Position numbers and translations under genes: made by a program. A stretch of 64,000 nucleotides of DNA from Methylomonas lenta (GTDB lineage: Bacteria > Pseudomonadota > Gammaproteobacteria > Methylococcales > Methylomonadaceae), in NCBI RefSeq assembly GCF_001644015.1, contig NZ_LUUI01000096.1, positions 48,061 to 112,060 on the forward strand, written 5' to 3'. Under the pieces are notes generated by a model. The model was not told the origin of the DNA and searched no databases. It was given only the letters and a program-made list of their open reading frames with translations. This document shows positions 27,249-36,393 of this stretch, piece after piece (the first letter of the stretch is position 1; every line of letters begins with the position of its first letter).

Positions 27249-27908
27249 TTAAACCCAGTCCGAATCTGAGTCACCGTCATCGAAAAAGCCATCACTATCA
27301 TCACTGGCCAGATAATCGCTATGGTTGCTGGTGTCAGGTTGTTGATCGTCGCCGTAATAATTATTGACTATGTTCTGCTCGGTGGCTGGGGTGTTAGCTG
27401 CTTGTTGCCCCAAGCCAGGCTGGTGATGGCCCATTAAATTTTCAATGCCTTGAAACAAAAACGAACCGGCCACCACGCCGGCCGCAGTCGTGGCGACATT
27501 GCCCAGGAAACTGGAACCAAAACCAGGCCCCGGATTCTGTGCTGCCGCTCTTGAAAAAGCCGGATTGCCTGGCGCTTGAGGTGTATTGGGTATTTGATAA
27601 CTATTGGCTCCCGGTACCCCATTGGAACTCGCAGCAGCCGGCGCCCAGGGATCACCATTCAAGAAACTGTTAGCCGGTTTAGCGGGGCTTTGTTGTATCT
27701 GATGTTGTAACTCAGTGATTTTTGCTTGAGCCGCTTGCAGTGCCTGGTCTTGTAATAAACTGCGTTGTACCAACAAATAGGCCGCATCCGGTTGACGAGC
27801 TATGGCTTCGCGAATGAGAGCTTCCGCGGCGCTGTCCTTTTCAGTTAAATTCACATCAACCAATTGGTTTAAAAATTGAGTCAATTGGGTTTGTTCTTGA
27901 TTGTTCAT
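27249..27908 (-). CDS. DUF2076 family protein
   Basis: 219 residues. The N-terminal 80 residues are helical and match the DUF2076 pattern (QTQLTQFLNQLVDVNLTEKD, 'AEALIREAIARQPDAAYLLVQ', ALQAAQAKITELQHQI). A low-complexity Pro/Ala/Asn linker follows, then a glycine-rich hydrophobic stretch (FLGNVATTAAGVVAGSFLFQ) and a strongly acidic tail (DSDGFFDDGDSDSDWV). The family is predicted periplasmic or membrane-linked and of unknown function. GGAG precedes the ATG. It is the first gene of the virJ-mprF group. Confidence 0.85.
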   Translation of the reverse strand: MNNQEQTQLTQFLNQLVDVNLTEKDSAAEALIREAIARQPDAAYLLVQRSLLQDQALQAAQAKITELQHQIQQSPAKPANSFLNGDPWAPAAASSNGVPGANSYQIPNTPQAPGNPAFSRAAAQNPGPGFGSSFLGNVATTAAGVVAGSFLFQGIENLMGHHQPGLGQQAANTPATEQNIVNNYYGDDQQPDTSNHSDYLASDDSDGFFDDGDSDSDWV

Positions 27909-27964
27909 ATTGAAAACTCCACGCTGTCAAAGTTGTGCTGATAAAGTTGCATTGTGTTGTTGAG

Positions 27965-28435
27965 TTAATAATGCTGTTTGTCTTCTATGGTGCCTGCATC
28001 GTTGATCGATACCTTCCATTGCTGGCCCTCGCTAGTCAGATAAATCTCATATTCCTCCCCTGCATCATTAGGGTTGCCAATTAATTCAATTTTTTGTAGG
28101 GTGAAGTTGGGGAATTCAGTTTTTAACGTGCCGATGGCCGCTTGCGAAATGCCGTCATAGCTGTCTACCAATATTTCATTAGTAAAAAGATGGCCATTTT
28201 CGGTAAATAACTCCATTAGCGTTTCACCGGTATCAACCTTGAAGCTAACTTCCAACAGCTTTTGGCCAAAGTGTGTTTCAGGTGAGCCTTTCATTTCCTG
28301 AGCAGTCGGATGTCTTTTTAAGATATTAGCGCTGACTTTGGCTGGAATGCTAACTGATTGGCTGGGCTCCGCATTGATGTTGAAGCTTAAAAATATAGCT
28401 GCGCTAGTTAGGCTGGAAATCAAAAATTTATGCAT
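27965..28435 (-). CDS. Secreted PepSY-like protein
   Basis: 156 residues starting MHKFLISSLTSAAIFLSFNI, a signal peptide cleaved near 'NINA-EPSQ'. The mature domain contains VSANILKRHPTAQEMKGSPE, 'LLEVSFKVDTGETLMELF' and two related half-repeats, again ending in a strand pair, typical of PepSY/BLIP-like folds. AGGACA stands six bases before ATG 28435, so I use it rather than the ATG 14 codons upstream. It is 56 bp upstream of DUF2076 and on the same strand, so it may be the real first gene of the cluster. Confidence 0.7.
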   Translation of the reverse strand: MHKFLISSLTSAAIFLSFNINAEPSQSVSIPAKVSANILKRHPTAQEMKGSPETHFGQKLLEVSFKVDTGETLMELFTENGHLFTNEILVDSYDGISQAAIGTLKTEFPNFTLQKIELIGNPNDAGEEYEIYLTSEGQQWKVSINDAGTIEDKQHY

Positions 28436-28721
28436 ATTGTCCTCATTGTTGTTTAAAAAAAATGTTTGTATTTTCAAGCGATTTCAACACTGTTAGTTAA
28501 CTTATCGCAGGAATTATGCCATTCAGCTTTTGCTTGGAAAGGGTGGAATTAGTCTTTTATTTGGAGAGGGCTTGAGATACGTAAGGTGTTTGACCCAGAA
28601 TACCAGGGGTATTTAAATCACTAATCCCTATTTTTCAACCAAACCTGTCTCGCCAAGTCACCCACCGACTAAACCTGATAGCTATCAAAGTCATTATATT
28701 CTTACTGGTTGTGCGTCATAC

Positions 28722-28865
28722 ATGAAATTCAGCCTCAGCCAGCAGTTGCGTTTATTGAGTACATGGATATTGATGCTGGCTTGTGTTTTTCAACCAGTTT
28801 TAGCGGTGCATTATCACCAATTAATTTCAAACAAAGCTATCAAGCACAGTTCTGACAAGGCTTAA
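28722..28865 (+). CDS. Possible 47-residue secreted peptide
   Basis: The frame reads MKFSLSQQLRLLSTWILMLA, then CVFQPVLAVHYHQL and a basic end. It has the n-h-c pattern of a signal peptide with a plausible cut after 'VLA'. No good ribosome site is visible and the mature part would be about 20 residues, so it may be the 5' remnant of a lost gene. The rest of the 28436-29068 gap shows no supported gene. Confidence 0.3.
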   Translation: MKFSLSQQLRLLSTWILMLACVFQPVLAVHYHQLISNKAIKHSSDKA

Positions 28866-29068
28866 GCAGTTGGCACGCTTTTGGCTCTATTAAGTTTAAG
28901 TCAGTCGCTGGTTAGGATTAGGGATTTTCCGGATTAGACTCAAAACTAGCGACTGCTTTTATTAATTGTCTCTGTGTTGATTGGAATCGAACAAGAGTCT
29001 CAATCCATTTTGGTTTTGAGTTTCGGGTTGATTAATTAAGCTTTAGCTGATGTTTTTATAGGTGAATT

Positions 29069-29785
29069 ATGCGGAACAAGTTTTTAGTTACTTTGAAATA
29101 TTTGCCTGTTATCGGTGCTCTGTACGCACCTCTGAGCATGGCGGACACCACTGATATGTCGGGTAGCTGGAATTCGCTGACTTTGTCAGGCAGTTTCGCA
29201 AAACTGTCGGACAACTTAAAAGACTTTCGCTGGCAGATTCTGGAGCAGGCACGCACACGCGGGGATACTCCGGATGGTCAGCGATTTAGTGAAAATCTGC
29301 TGTTCGGCCAAGTGGGGTATGCCATTAATCAGAATGCCAGCATTTGGGTGGGTTATGTGCATGACTGGATACATCCTTTAGATAAACTGGCTTTTCAAGA
29401 GAGCCGGCCTTACCAGGATTTCTTGTGGAACTCCAACTTCGATGAGCTTCGATTTACTAGTCGGACTCGATTTGAGGAACGCATACGCCAGGATACCGGT
29501 GATGTGGGTGGTCGCTTTAGGCAGTTATTTCAGCTAAGTTATCCGCTGGAATTCATCAATAAAGATTTAAGGGTTTATGTAGGTGATGAAGTAATGGGCT
29601 ATGTTAATACCAATACATTTGGTCGTACCGGCTTTAGCGAAAATCGCGCATTGGGGGGCTTTAGTTATCAATTTACCAAAGAATTAGGTGCTGATTTAGG
29701 TTATTTGGGTCAATACGTGGATGCCCTGGGCGGAAATAAACTGTTTATACATAATGCGCAGTTCAATCTGAGTTATAGATTTTGA
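29069..29785 (+). CDS. DUF2490 family outer-membrane beta-barrel protein
   Basis: 238 residues: signal peptide (KYLPVIGALYAPLSMA), then alternating amphipathic strands such as ENLLFGQVGYAINQNASIWV, 'FTSRTRFEERIRQD', 'RVYVGDEVMGYVN' and a final strand ending in Phe (FNLSYRF), the usual sorting signal of outer-membrane barrels. Layout and motifs ('R.R.EQR....') match DUF2490, of unknown function. It stands alone. AGGTGA lies six bases before the ATG. The 29056-29256 open frame on the other strand is antisense noise. Confidence 0.85.
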   Translation: MRNKFLVTLKYLPVIGALYAPLSMADTTDMSGSWNSLTLSGSFAKLSDNLKDFRWQILEQARTRGDTPDGQRFSENLLFGQVGYAINQNASIWVGYVHDWIHPLDKLAFQESRPYQDFLWNSNFDELRFTSRTRFEERIRQDTGDVGGRFRQLFQLSYPLEFINKDLRVYVGDEVMGYVNTNTFGRTGFSENRALGGFSYQFTKELGADLGYLGQYVDALGGNKLFIHNAQFNLSYRF

Positions 29786-29836
29786 GCAGTCTAAGGCTTT
29801 GTTGCATAAATCAGCAAAGCCTAATTTTCAGCCTTA

Positions 29837-30397
29837 TTATTGGCAATCCTCAGAGGGTTGCAATCCTTCATTATCTACTGATAAAGAGGCGACACCTTCG
29901 GCAAATGTAATGATCCATATACTGTCGAAATCATCATCGTTCCAATCAGGTGAGTTTTTGACACCCAACTTTTTCGCCAGATGGTGAATCGCGCTATGTT
30001 CCCATACCAGTAACACCGTGCCAGTTTTGTTTAGAACTTCGGTGGCGACATTCTGATAGTCTTTCTCGTCAAACTGGCTATTTACCGTTAGGTTGTATTG
30101 GATGGCAAATGGCGAAACTGTTTGGAACATTCTGGCGTGCTTGGTGGATAGGCCAAGGCTTAGGGAAGGGACATAAGTTTGGTCAGGCCGACCGAACTTG
30201 TTATAGAGAACTGTCGGCAATTGTAGTGCTCTATTTTGGCCTTGACAGGAAAGATTGTCGCCATCGTTCGGTTTTTCGCCATGCCGGATGATAACCACTT
30301 TTAAGCTATCATCCGGCATGCTTTCAGCAATGCTTGCGATGGGGTAAATGAATACTAAGATAATTGCAAAAATTGATGTTAGGTTACGGTACATCAT
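29837..30397 (-). CDS. Periplasmic histidine phosphatase-superfamily protein
   Basis: 186 residues with a signal peptide (LTSIFAIILVFIYPIASIAES). The catalytic VVIIRHGEKP gives the RHG motif whose His is phosphorylated, and VLLVWEHSAIHHLA near residue 130 holds the second His. The 'NLSCQGQNRALQLPTVL' region between them is typical of this branch, often annotated as phosphoglycerate-mutase-like. Substrate is unknown; a periplasmic acid phosphatase is the simplest guess. It stands alone; GGAGAG sits before the ATG pair. Confidence 0.85.
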   Translation of the reverse strand: MMYRNLTSIFAIILVFIYPIASIAESMPDDSLKVVIIRHGEKPNDGDNLSCQGQNRALQLPTVLYNKFGRPDQTYVPSLSLGLSTKHARMFQTVSPFAIQYNLTVNSQFDEKDYQNVATEVLNKTGTVLLVWEHSAIHHLAKKLGVKNSPDWNDDDFDSIWIITFAEGVASLSVDNEGLQPSEDCQ

Positions 30398-30455
30398 TGA
30401 GACTCTCCTTACTAGAGATGTTCACTCGGTTCATAATATTTTCCAGCCAAGTAGG

Positions 30456-32132
30456 CTAATTAATTTTCCCAATCTCCAGCATCTCCCTTGCATGCGCCAG
30501 GGTGTTTTCGGTGATGGTGACGCCGCCCAGCATGCGAGCGACTTCATCCACGCGTTCTTCATGGCTTAATTGACGCACAGTCGATGACGTAACGGCTGCA
30601 TGCTGGTTTTTAGCTACAAACAAATGCTGATGCGCTTGCGAAGCGACTTGCGGTAGATGGGTCACGCATAGCACTTGCCGATTTTTACTTAAACGGCGCA
30701 GTTTTTGGCCGACGATTTCGGCAATGCCGCCACCTATACCCGAATCGACCTCATCAAAAATCATGGTTGGGGTGGTTTTGTCGGTGCTGGTGGTGACTTG
30801 AATTGCCAGACTGATACGCGATAACTCACCGCCGGATGCCACTTTGGCTAACGGTTTTGCCGGCAGACCGGGGTTGGTGCTGACTAAGAATTCGATGGTA
30901 TCGGTGCCATTGCGTTGTGGTTCGGTGTTTTGGTCGGGCGTTATTTTCACTACAAACTCACCATGCGGCATGCCCAGTTCCTTGATGGTATCGGAAATGC
31001 GTTGTTGCAATTCGCTACCTGCTCGGCTGCGGCTGGCAGATAATTCGTTTGCTAGTTGTTGGTATTGTTTTAATAGCTTTTCGCAGTCCAGTGTCAGGCT
31101 TTCGATGCGTTCGCTGCTGTGGTTGATGTTGTCCAGTTCGGTGGCTAATTGAGCGGCTAATTTTGGTAATTCTTCCGGAGTGGTTTTATGTTTGCGGCTG
31201 AGGTTTTGCACGATGCCGATTTGATTTTCCAGCCGGATTAGTTGTTGCGGGTCGGCTTCCTGATTTTCCAGAAATCGGCGTAATTGCTGGGCGGCTTCAC
31301 CGATTTGAATCTCAGCTGATGTCAGCAAATCGCTAACCTCAGACATTTCGTTGGCATAGGTGGTTAATTCGCCTATGGCATGGATACAGTGCCCCAGCAT
31401 TTGCGTGACCGATTGCTGGTCGTTATCGTACAAGATATCCAGTTGCTGCTGACCGACGCTTAAAATTTGCTCTAAATTAGCCAGTTTGTTGTGTTCATCG
31501 GCTAACGCCTGATAATCAAAATTTTCCAAATCCAGTTGCTGCAATTCTTCTAATTGATAACGCAGTAACTCTTCGCGCTCGGCTTGATCAGTGCCGGCTT
31601 TAAGCATTTGTTGCAAGGATTTTTGGCTTAGTTTCCAGTTTTGATGGCAGCTGTTGAGTTTTTCCAGTAGCGCTTGATTTTGGGCAAAATCATCCAGTAA
31701 CAGGCGTTGTTCTTCTTTGTCCAGCAAGGTTAAGTGGGCATGCTGACCATGGATTTCCACCAGTTGCCGGCTCAAGGCTTGCAGGATTTGCAGATTGACC
31801 GGCCGGTTGTTGATATAGGCTTTTGAGCGACCATCTTCACTGATGGTGCGGCGCACCAGGCATTGGCCATCGTCGTCAAGTTCCTTTTCTGCCAGCCAGT
31901 TTTTTACCACTGGCGCTTGGCTTAAATCAAATTCCAGATTCACTTCGGCGCGTTTGCTATTGGGCCGAACATAGCCTGAGTCAGCACGGTCGCCTAGCGC
32001 CAAACCCAGCGCAGTGAGTAAGATGGATTTACCGGCGCCGGTTTCGCCAGTCAATACTGACATGCCGGGTTCCAGATCGAGATCGAGGGCGTCAACGACG
32101 GCCAGATCAATGATATTCAAATTTAATAGCAT
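30456..32132 (-). CDS. recN: DNA repair protein RecN
   Basis: 558 residues, an SMC-like ATPase that acts at double-strand breaks. Walker A is LTGETGAGKSILLTALGL near residues 27-44; long coiled coil fills the middle; the C-terminal half has the ABC signature KVASGGELSRISLAI, Walker B TMIFDEVDSGIGG and CVTHLPQVASQAHQHLF. The start lies 12 bp after the nadK stop, the nadK-recN order found in many gammaproteobacteria. No LexA-type box was seen in the short upstream gap, so it probably shares the nadK promoter. Confidence 0.96.
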   Translation of the reverse strand: MLLNLNIIDLAVVDALDLDLEPGMSVLTGETGAGKSILLTALGLALGDRADSGYVRPNSKRAEVNLEFDLSQAPVVKNWLAEKELDDDGQCLVRRTISEDGRSKAYINNRPVNLQILQALSRQLVEIHGQHAHLTLLDKEEQRLLLDDFAQNQALLEKLNSCHQNWKLSQKSLQQMLKAGTDQAEREELLRYQLEELQQLDLENFDYQALADEHNKLANLEQILSVGQQQLDILYDNDQQSVTQMLGHCIHAIGELTTYANEMSEVSDLLTSAEIQIGEAAQQLRRFLENQEADPQQLIRLENQIGIVQNLSRKHKTTPEELPKLAAQLATELDNINHSSERIESLTLDCEKLLKQYQQLANELSASRSRAGSELQQRISDTIKELGMPHGEFVVKITPDQNTEPQRNGTDTIEFLVSTNPGLPAKPLAKVASGGELSRISLAIQVTTSTDKTTPTMIFDEVDSGIGGGIAEIVGQKLRRLSKNRQVLCVTHLPQVASQAHQHLFVAKNQHAAVTSSTVRQLSHEERVDEVARMLGGVTITENTLAHAREMLEIGKIN

Positions 32133-32144
32133 AAGTCAGGCAGG

Positions 32145-33020
32145 CTAGCCGCGGCTCCAGTTGAGTTTGCTTCTAAGAATGTTGAAATAATCGTGGTCTT
32201 CCGGGTGCAAAATTTTAATGGTTTTATCCGCTTTTCGAATCACAATTTTGTCGCCGATTAAGACATCGGGGATTTCCAAATGGTCGCAGGTGACCAAGGC
32301 ATTAATTTGTTTGGTTTGACTAAAGCCAATTTCGATTTCTACATTGTCATCGATGACAATAGGGCGATTGGATAGGGTATGCGGATTTAAGGGTACCAAA
32401 ACCAAAGCACTTAAGCCAGGATGCAGAATGGGCCCGCCCGCTGACAAGGAGTAGGCTGTCGAGCCAGTTGGGGTGGCGATAATCAGACCGTCGGAACGTT
32501 GAGTATTCAGATAAACCCCGTCGATGCTGGTGACAATCTCTATCATGCTCGGCGTTACCCAGCGATGCACGACCACTTCGTTGACGGCGGTTTGCCTGTG
32601 AATGATCTCGCCATCTCGAAAGATGCTGGTGTGCAGCATGCAACGCCGCTCAATTTTATACTGTCCATTCAGAATGGGTTCCAAGCGGCTGGTAAATTGT
32701 TCCGGTGAAATGTCGACCAAAAAACCCAAGCGGCCTAGATTAATGCCCACCAAAGGAATTTCAAAATCCGCTGCCGCACGAGCGGCCGCCAGGAAAGTCC
32801 CATCACCGCCGACAGCGATAATTAAGTCGCAGTATTCAGGCAAGCGTTCGATATGCAGACCATTGATTTCTGCATCACTAATTAGGCCGGCACTTTCGGT
32901 TTCCAGTAACACCTCATGCCCGCGAGCGAGTAAAAAACCATAGAGCTCATTTAGCGTTGCAGCAATTCCGGGGTCGCCAAACTTGCCGATAATGCCAATG
33001 CGATGAAAAGGTGTGGGCAT
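32145..33020 (-). CDS. nadK: NAD kinase
   Basis: 291 residues, phosphorylates NAD to NADP. Motifs include IIAVGGDGTFLAAAR (GGDG), LVGINLGRLGFL, the conserved 'RSDGLIIATPTGSTAYSLSA' block and NPHTLSNRPIVI. It begins the nadK-recN pair. NADP supply is relevant to the Zwf and Gnd genes nearby, but that is only a neighbourhood remark; nadK-recN is a conserved pair on its own. Confidence 0.96.
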   Translation of the reverse strand: MPTPFHRIGIIGKFGDPGIAATLNELYGFLLARGHEVLLETESAGLISDAEINGLHIERLPEYCDLIIAVGGDGTFLAAARAAADFEIPLVGINLGRLGFLVDISPEQFTSRLEPILNGQYKIERRCMLHTSIFRDGEIIHRQTAVNEVVVHRWVTPSMIEIVTSIDGVYLNTQRSDGLIIATPTGSTAYSLSAGGPILHPGLSALVLVPLNPHTLSNRPIVIDDNVEIEIGFSQTKQINALVTCDHLEIPDVLIGDKIVIRKADKTIKILHPEDHDYFNILRSKLNWSRG

Positions 33021-33108
33021 GGTCTAAAAGTGGTTAAAAAAACTGAGGTCGATTATACAAACAAACCCACCGTTGCGTCGTTTGATCGTGCTTGTGACTT
33101 AGTGAGTC

Positions 33109-34812
33109 TCAAGCTTTTGCACTTTTAGTTCTGCTGCTGGGCCAAAAAGGTAACGATAAAATCAGTATACAAAACAGCCAACTGACTAATTGTTGATTTT
33201 GCAAGCTGTAACCCAGTGCCACGGGGAGGCCTTCAGAAAAATCAGGATGGGCCTGGATAAAATCGTAAGCCGACATGAAGGAATAGATTTCACCAATCAC
33301 CACGGCAACAACGCCAAAGCTGAGTAAATAGGCTAAATAGCGCTGATAGGGATTTAATAAATGGCTACCCATCAGTTCAGTAAGCTTGAAATCTGCAAAA
33401 TTGCAGCGGCTTTTGGACCAGCCGACGCAAGCCATCAAACCGAGGATGCCGACAACAGGAATAGCAAATTGTTCGACAGGAAAGCTCAAATAGCGGCCGT
33501 TAAAAGCCAAGTAATAAGTTTTGTAAACGGCTAGACAAGCAAATAGCCGGTAAGCATAGTCCAGAGCTTTTGCCCAAAATTCGCCACTAGGACTATCACT
33601 TAATAATGCATACCAGCGTTGCGTCAACAAGATACCTAGAGCGGTGTTAGCCATCACCATCCCGACTGTATAGAAACGTTGCCAGTCGCTGTAACTTGTC
33701 TGCCAAAGATAATCGACCAGATTAATCAGGCAAACACTGAGAACTTGAGTCAAGCTTAAAAATAAGACTAAACGCAGGGTAGACAGTATTTGCAAACGTT
33801 TGAAATAAAAAGCCACAAGGATTAAATATAAAGCAGTGGCCCAGGCAAAATGCAGCAACCAATTCGGCTTTTCCATGACGGGGCCGGTGAGTGGAAACAC
33901 CGGTTCACGATTGATGTCCAACATGCCCCAGTTAGCACCGACCACGCCTTCGCTGTTACTTTTCCAGGGTTGGTTAAACGCTTCAACGATGTTGTAATCA
34001 AAGCCTTGCCGATCGGCAACTTGAATCAATTCGCGGATAAAACGAGCCTCATTCACAACGCTAGGCACAGCAGATCCGCGTTGCCGGCCCACTGCCGGCC
34101 AACCGGATTCACCGATCAAAATAGGTTTGTTTACCCCCATACTGCGCGCTTTGTCTTGAATTTGTTTGACGATTTTTTCCACATGCTCTGCGGCATTTTC
34201 AATCGCCACGGGTTCGTCTTCCCAATAGGGCAATATATGAATGGTGATGAAGTCGACTTCATTAAATAGCTGTGGGTATTGCATATAACTCGACCAAACA
34301 TCAGCATAGGTCACAGGTTGTTTGACGGCTTGTTTGACTTGGCGAATGTAGCCGATCAGCGTGTCGATATCCATGTCCTTGCGCAGCAAGACTTCATTAC
34401 CGACGATAACCCGTTTCACCACATCCTGGTTTTGGTTGGCGGCTTGTATTAGTGTTTGGATTTCAATTTTATTTTCCGGGTGCCCATCGCCCAGCCAGCC
34501 ACCCATGATCATATCCACACCATATTGACGAGCAAATTCCGGTGTTGGTTGCATGCCGCCACGAACAGAGTAAGTGCGGATGTTGTAGGTTTTATCAGCG
34601 ACCACACGCACGTCGGCATCGACATGCCCAGGTTCTGGAAATTTTTGCTCTATGGGGCTAAAGCCGTCGTGGTAAGGCGCAAAAGATAAGCTGCGTAATT
34701 TGCCTGAGGGTACATCCGGGCCTGCGTCTTGGGGTTGATTGATTAACCAGGCAATGGTGGCGTGAGTAAGAAGGATAAAAATCAGGCAGAACAAAAGTTT
34801 TACGGATTGCAT
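33109..34812 (-). CDS. GH17-like glucanase domain fused to a membrane domain
   Basis: 567 residues. After a signal anchor (LLFCLIFILLTHATIAWLI) residues about 35-310 form a GH17 TIM barrel: LSFAPYHDGFSP, VIVGNEVLLRKDMD with the acid/base Glu, and PILIGESGWPAVG with the nucleophile Glu. Residues 330-560 make about eight membrane helices. GH17 enzymes cut or transfer beta-1,3-glucans; membrane-linked bacterial forms act in cyclic or periplasmic beta-glucan synthesis. Here the usual glycosyltransferase domain is absent and no glucan synthase gene lies nearby. It stands alone. Confidence 0.85.
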   Translation of the reverse strand: MQSVKLLFCLIFILLTHATIAWLINQPQDAGPDVPSGKLRSLSFAPYHDGFSPIEQKFPEPGHVDADVRVVADKTYNIRTYSVRGGMQPTPEFARQYGVDMIMGGWLGDGHPENKIEIQTLIQAANQNQDVVKRVIVGNEVLLRKDMDIDTLIGYIRQVKQAVKQPVTYADVWSSYMQYPQLFNEVDFITIHILPYWEDEPVAIENAAEHVEKIVKQIQDKARSMGVNKPILIGESGWPAVGRQRGSAVPSVVNEARFIRELIQVADRQGFDYNIVEAFNQPWKSNSEGVVGANWGMLDINREPVFPLTGPVMEKPNWLLHFAWATALYLILVAFYFKRLQILSTLRLVLFLSLTQVLSVCLINLVDYLWQTSYSDWQRFYTVGMVMANTALGILLTQRWYALLSDSPSGEFWAKALDYAYRLFACLAVYKTYYLAFNGRYLSFPVEQFAIPVVGILGLMACVGWSKSRCNFADFKLTELMGSHLLNPYQRYLAYLLSFGVVAVVIGEIYSFMSAYDFIQAHPDFSEGLPVALGYSLQNQQLVSWLFCILILSLPFWPSSRTKSAKA

Positions 34813-35109
34813 TGATACGGTGTGGTTGGTGGGCGATTTTGAAACGCTATTATACAGTGCGCAATTGGAGGCAAATTATTTCACTGCCGGACATGATTTC
34901 TATAGTTTGTTTAAGAGAGTGTAAAGTTTAGTCTATGTCCAACCAAGGTATGATGATTCATGTTGTGAACCATAGTTGTGCGTATTTCTGCAGATGCTGC
35001 CTTCTTTTAGTGCGAAAAAAGCTTGCAATAGTGCTGTTAAAATCCGTATAGTTTTGATTATAAAGATTATTTTTATTTGGCACTTATTTTGCTCATTTAT
35101 TATCAAGTT

Positions 35110-35195
35110 CACTCCTGGGCTTACTCTGTTTGTCAACTGGACAATGGCGTCCTGCACCGAATGTAATTCACATTCAGCGTAGGGCGCTTTTTTTT
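35110..35195 (+). ncRNA. Candidate small RNA with intrinsic terminator
   Basis: At 35147-35187 two 18-base arms (first arm GCGTCCTGCACCGAATGT) pair with two mismatches around a 5-base loop and are followed by eight T residues, a textbook Rho-independent terminator. No open gene on this strand lies upstream of it for over 4 kb (the GH17 gene is on the other strand). A TTGGCA at 35077-35082 with TATCAA or TATTAT 15-18 bases on could be a promoter, giving an RNA of about 85 bases. The 5' end is a guess; the terminator is clear. Confidence 0.5.
35147..35195 (+). terminator. Rho-independent terminator upstream of gnd
   Basis: An 18-bp stem with two mismatches and some G-T pairs, loop AATTC, then T8 at 35188-35195. 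The opposite strand has no T-run after the hairpin, so it acts on plus-strand transcripts only. Confidence 0.8.
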
Positions 35196-35382
35196 GGGCA
35201 AAATTTGAGCAAGACTCCGATCCTGTTTTTTACAGAGACTATATTAAACAATCAAAATACCTTAACAATGGAGCAGATAGTCAGTGCCAAGCAGATTTTA
35301 AGATCATTTAACATAAAGCCATTATTTAATGATTTTGGTTGAAAAATAGTTACACTTCATGAACCACAAAAATGAGATCGCA

Positions 35383-36363
35383 ATGCAAATAGGTATGATA
35401 GGGCTGGGTAAGATGGGCGCCAATATGGTCAGACGCTTAATGGCAGATGGACATCACTGTGTCGGCTTTGACGTTAACAGTGCCAATGTAGATGCGCTAG
35501 TCATCGAGGGTGCTGAGGGTGCAACCAGTTTGCAAGACTTTGTGGCAAAGTTGCAAACGCCTCGGATTGTTTGGTGCATGGTGCCAGCCGGAGAGCTCAC
35601 CGAATCGACGGTGATGGGTGTTGCAGAATTATTAGATAGCGGCGATGTGATTGTGGATGGCGGCAATTCCTTTTATAAGGATGACGTACGCCGCGCTGAG
35701 TTATTAGCTGAAAAAGGCATCCATTATGTTGACGTTGGTACCAGCGGCGGCGTTTGGGGGGTTGAAAGAGGTTATTGCCTGATGATTGGCGGCCCAGAGA
35801 TCGCAGTCGATTTACTTGATCCGATTTTTAAAACGCTGGCGCCCGGCAAAGGCGACATTGAACTTACTCCAGGCAGAACCGATGCGCCTAACACAGTCGA
35901 ACAAGGTTACATCCACTGCGGCCCGGCGGGTTCTGGGCATTTCGTTAAGATGATACATAATGGTATTGAATACGGCATGATGATGGCTTATGCGGAAGGT
36001 TTCGATATTATGCGTAATGCCGACTCGGAAAATTTGCCGGACAATTTACGCTATAACCTGAATCTGACTGATATTGCAGAAGTCTGGCGTCGCGGCAGTG
36101 TGGTTAGCTCCTGGTTACTGGATCTAACCGCTACGGCCTTGGTTGAAGACCCTGATTTATCAACCTATTCCGGTTATGTGGAAGACTCCGGCGAAGGCCG
36201 TTGGACAGTGCAAGCCGCGATTGATGAGGCGGTGCCTGCTCATGTGTTAACGGCTGCGCTGTATGCGCGTTTTCGTTCGCGGCAACAAAATACCTTTTCC
36301 GATAAGATGATTTCTGCAATGCGTAAAAAGTTCGGTGGTCACATCGAAAAAAAATTAAGCTGA
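35383..36363 (+). CDS. gnd: 6-phosphogluconate dehydrogenase (decarboxylating), short type
   Basis: About 326 residues. It converts 6-phosphogluconate to ribulose-5-phosphate and CO2 with reduction of NAD(P). The N-terminal Rossmann motif is [19 protein letters not shown], and the family signature appears as [35 protein letters not shown] holds the catalytic Lys. The short length is the YqeC/GndA type, often NAD-preferring, known from methylotrophs. ATG 35383 is preferred to ATG 35359 because GAG lies upstream and MQIGMIGLG is the usual start. First gene of gnd-pgi-zwf-opcA. Confidence 0.94.
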   Translation: MQIGMIGLGKMGANMVRRLMADGHHCVGFDVNSANVDALVIEGAEGATSLQDFVAKLQTPRIVWCMVPAGELTESTVMGVAELLDSGDVIVDGGNSFYKDDVRRAELLAEKGIHYVDVGTSGGVWGVERGYCLMIGGPEIAVDLLDPIFKTLAPGKGDIELTPGRTDAPNTVEQGYIHCGPAGSGHFVKMIHNGIEYGMMMAYAEGFDIMRNADSENLPDNLRYNLNLTDIAEVWRRGSVVSSWLLDLTATALVEDPDLSTYSGYVEDSGEGRWTVQAAIDEAVPAHVLTAALYARFRSRQQNTFSDKMISAMRKKFGGHIEKKLS

Positions 36364-36393
36364 ACTTCTAATCCAACTTACTAATTTATTAAT

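Larger units (their letters stand above)
34813..35382. other. Long intergenic region upstream of gnd
   Basis: 570 bp between the divergent GH17 and gnd genes. It holds no supported protein gene but contains a strong terminator at 35147-35195 and probably a small RNA gene. The remaining part up to gnd is AT-rich and should carry the gnd operon promoter. Confidence 0.6.

Noticed and set aside
29056-29256. 66-residue open frame opposite the DUF2490 start
   Set aside because: Antisense to a well-supported outer-membrane protein gene.
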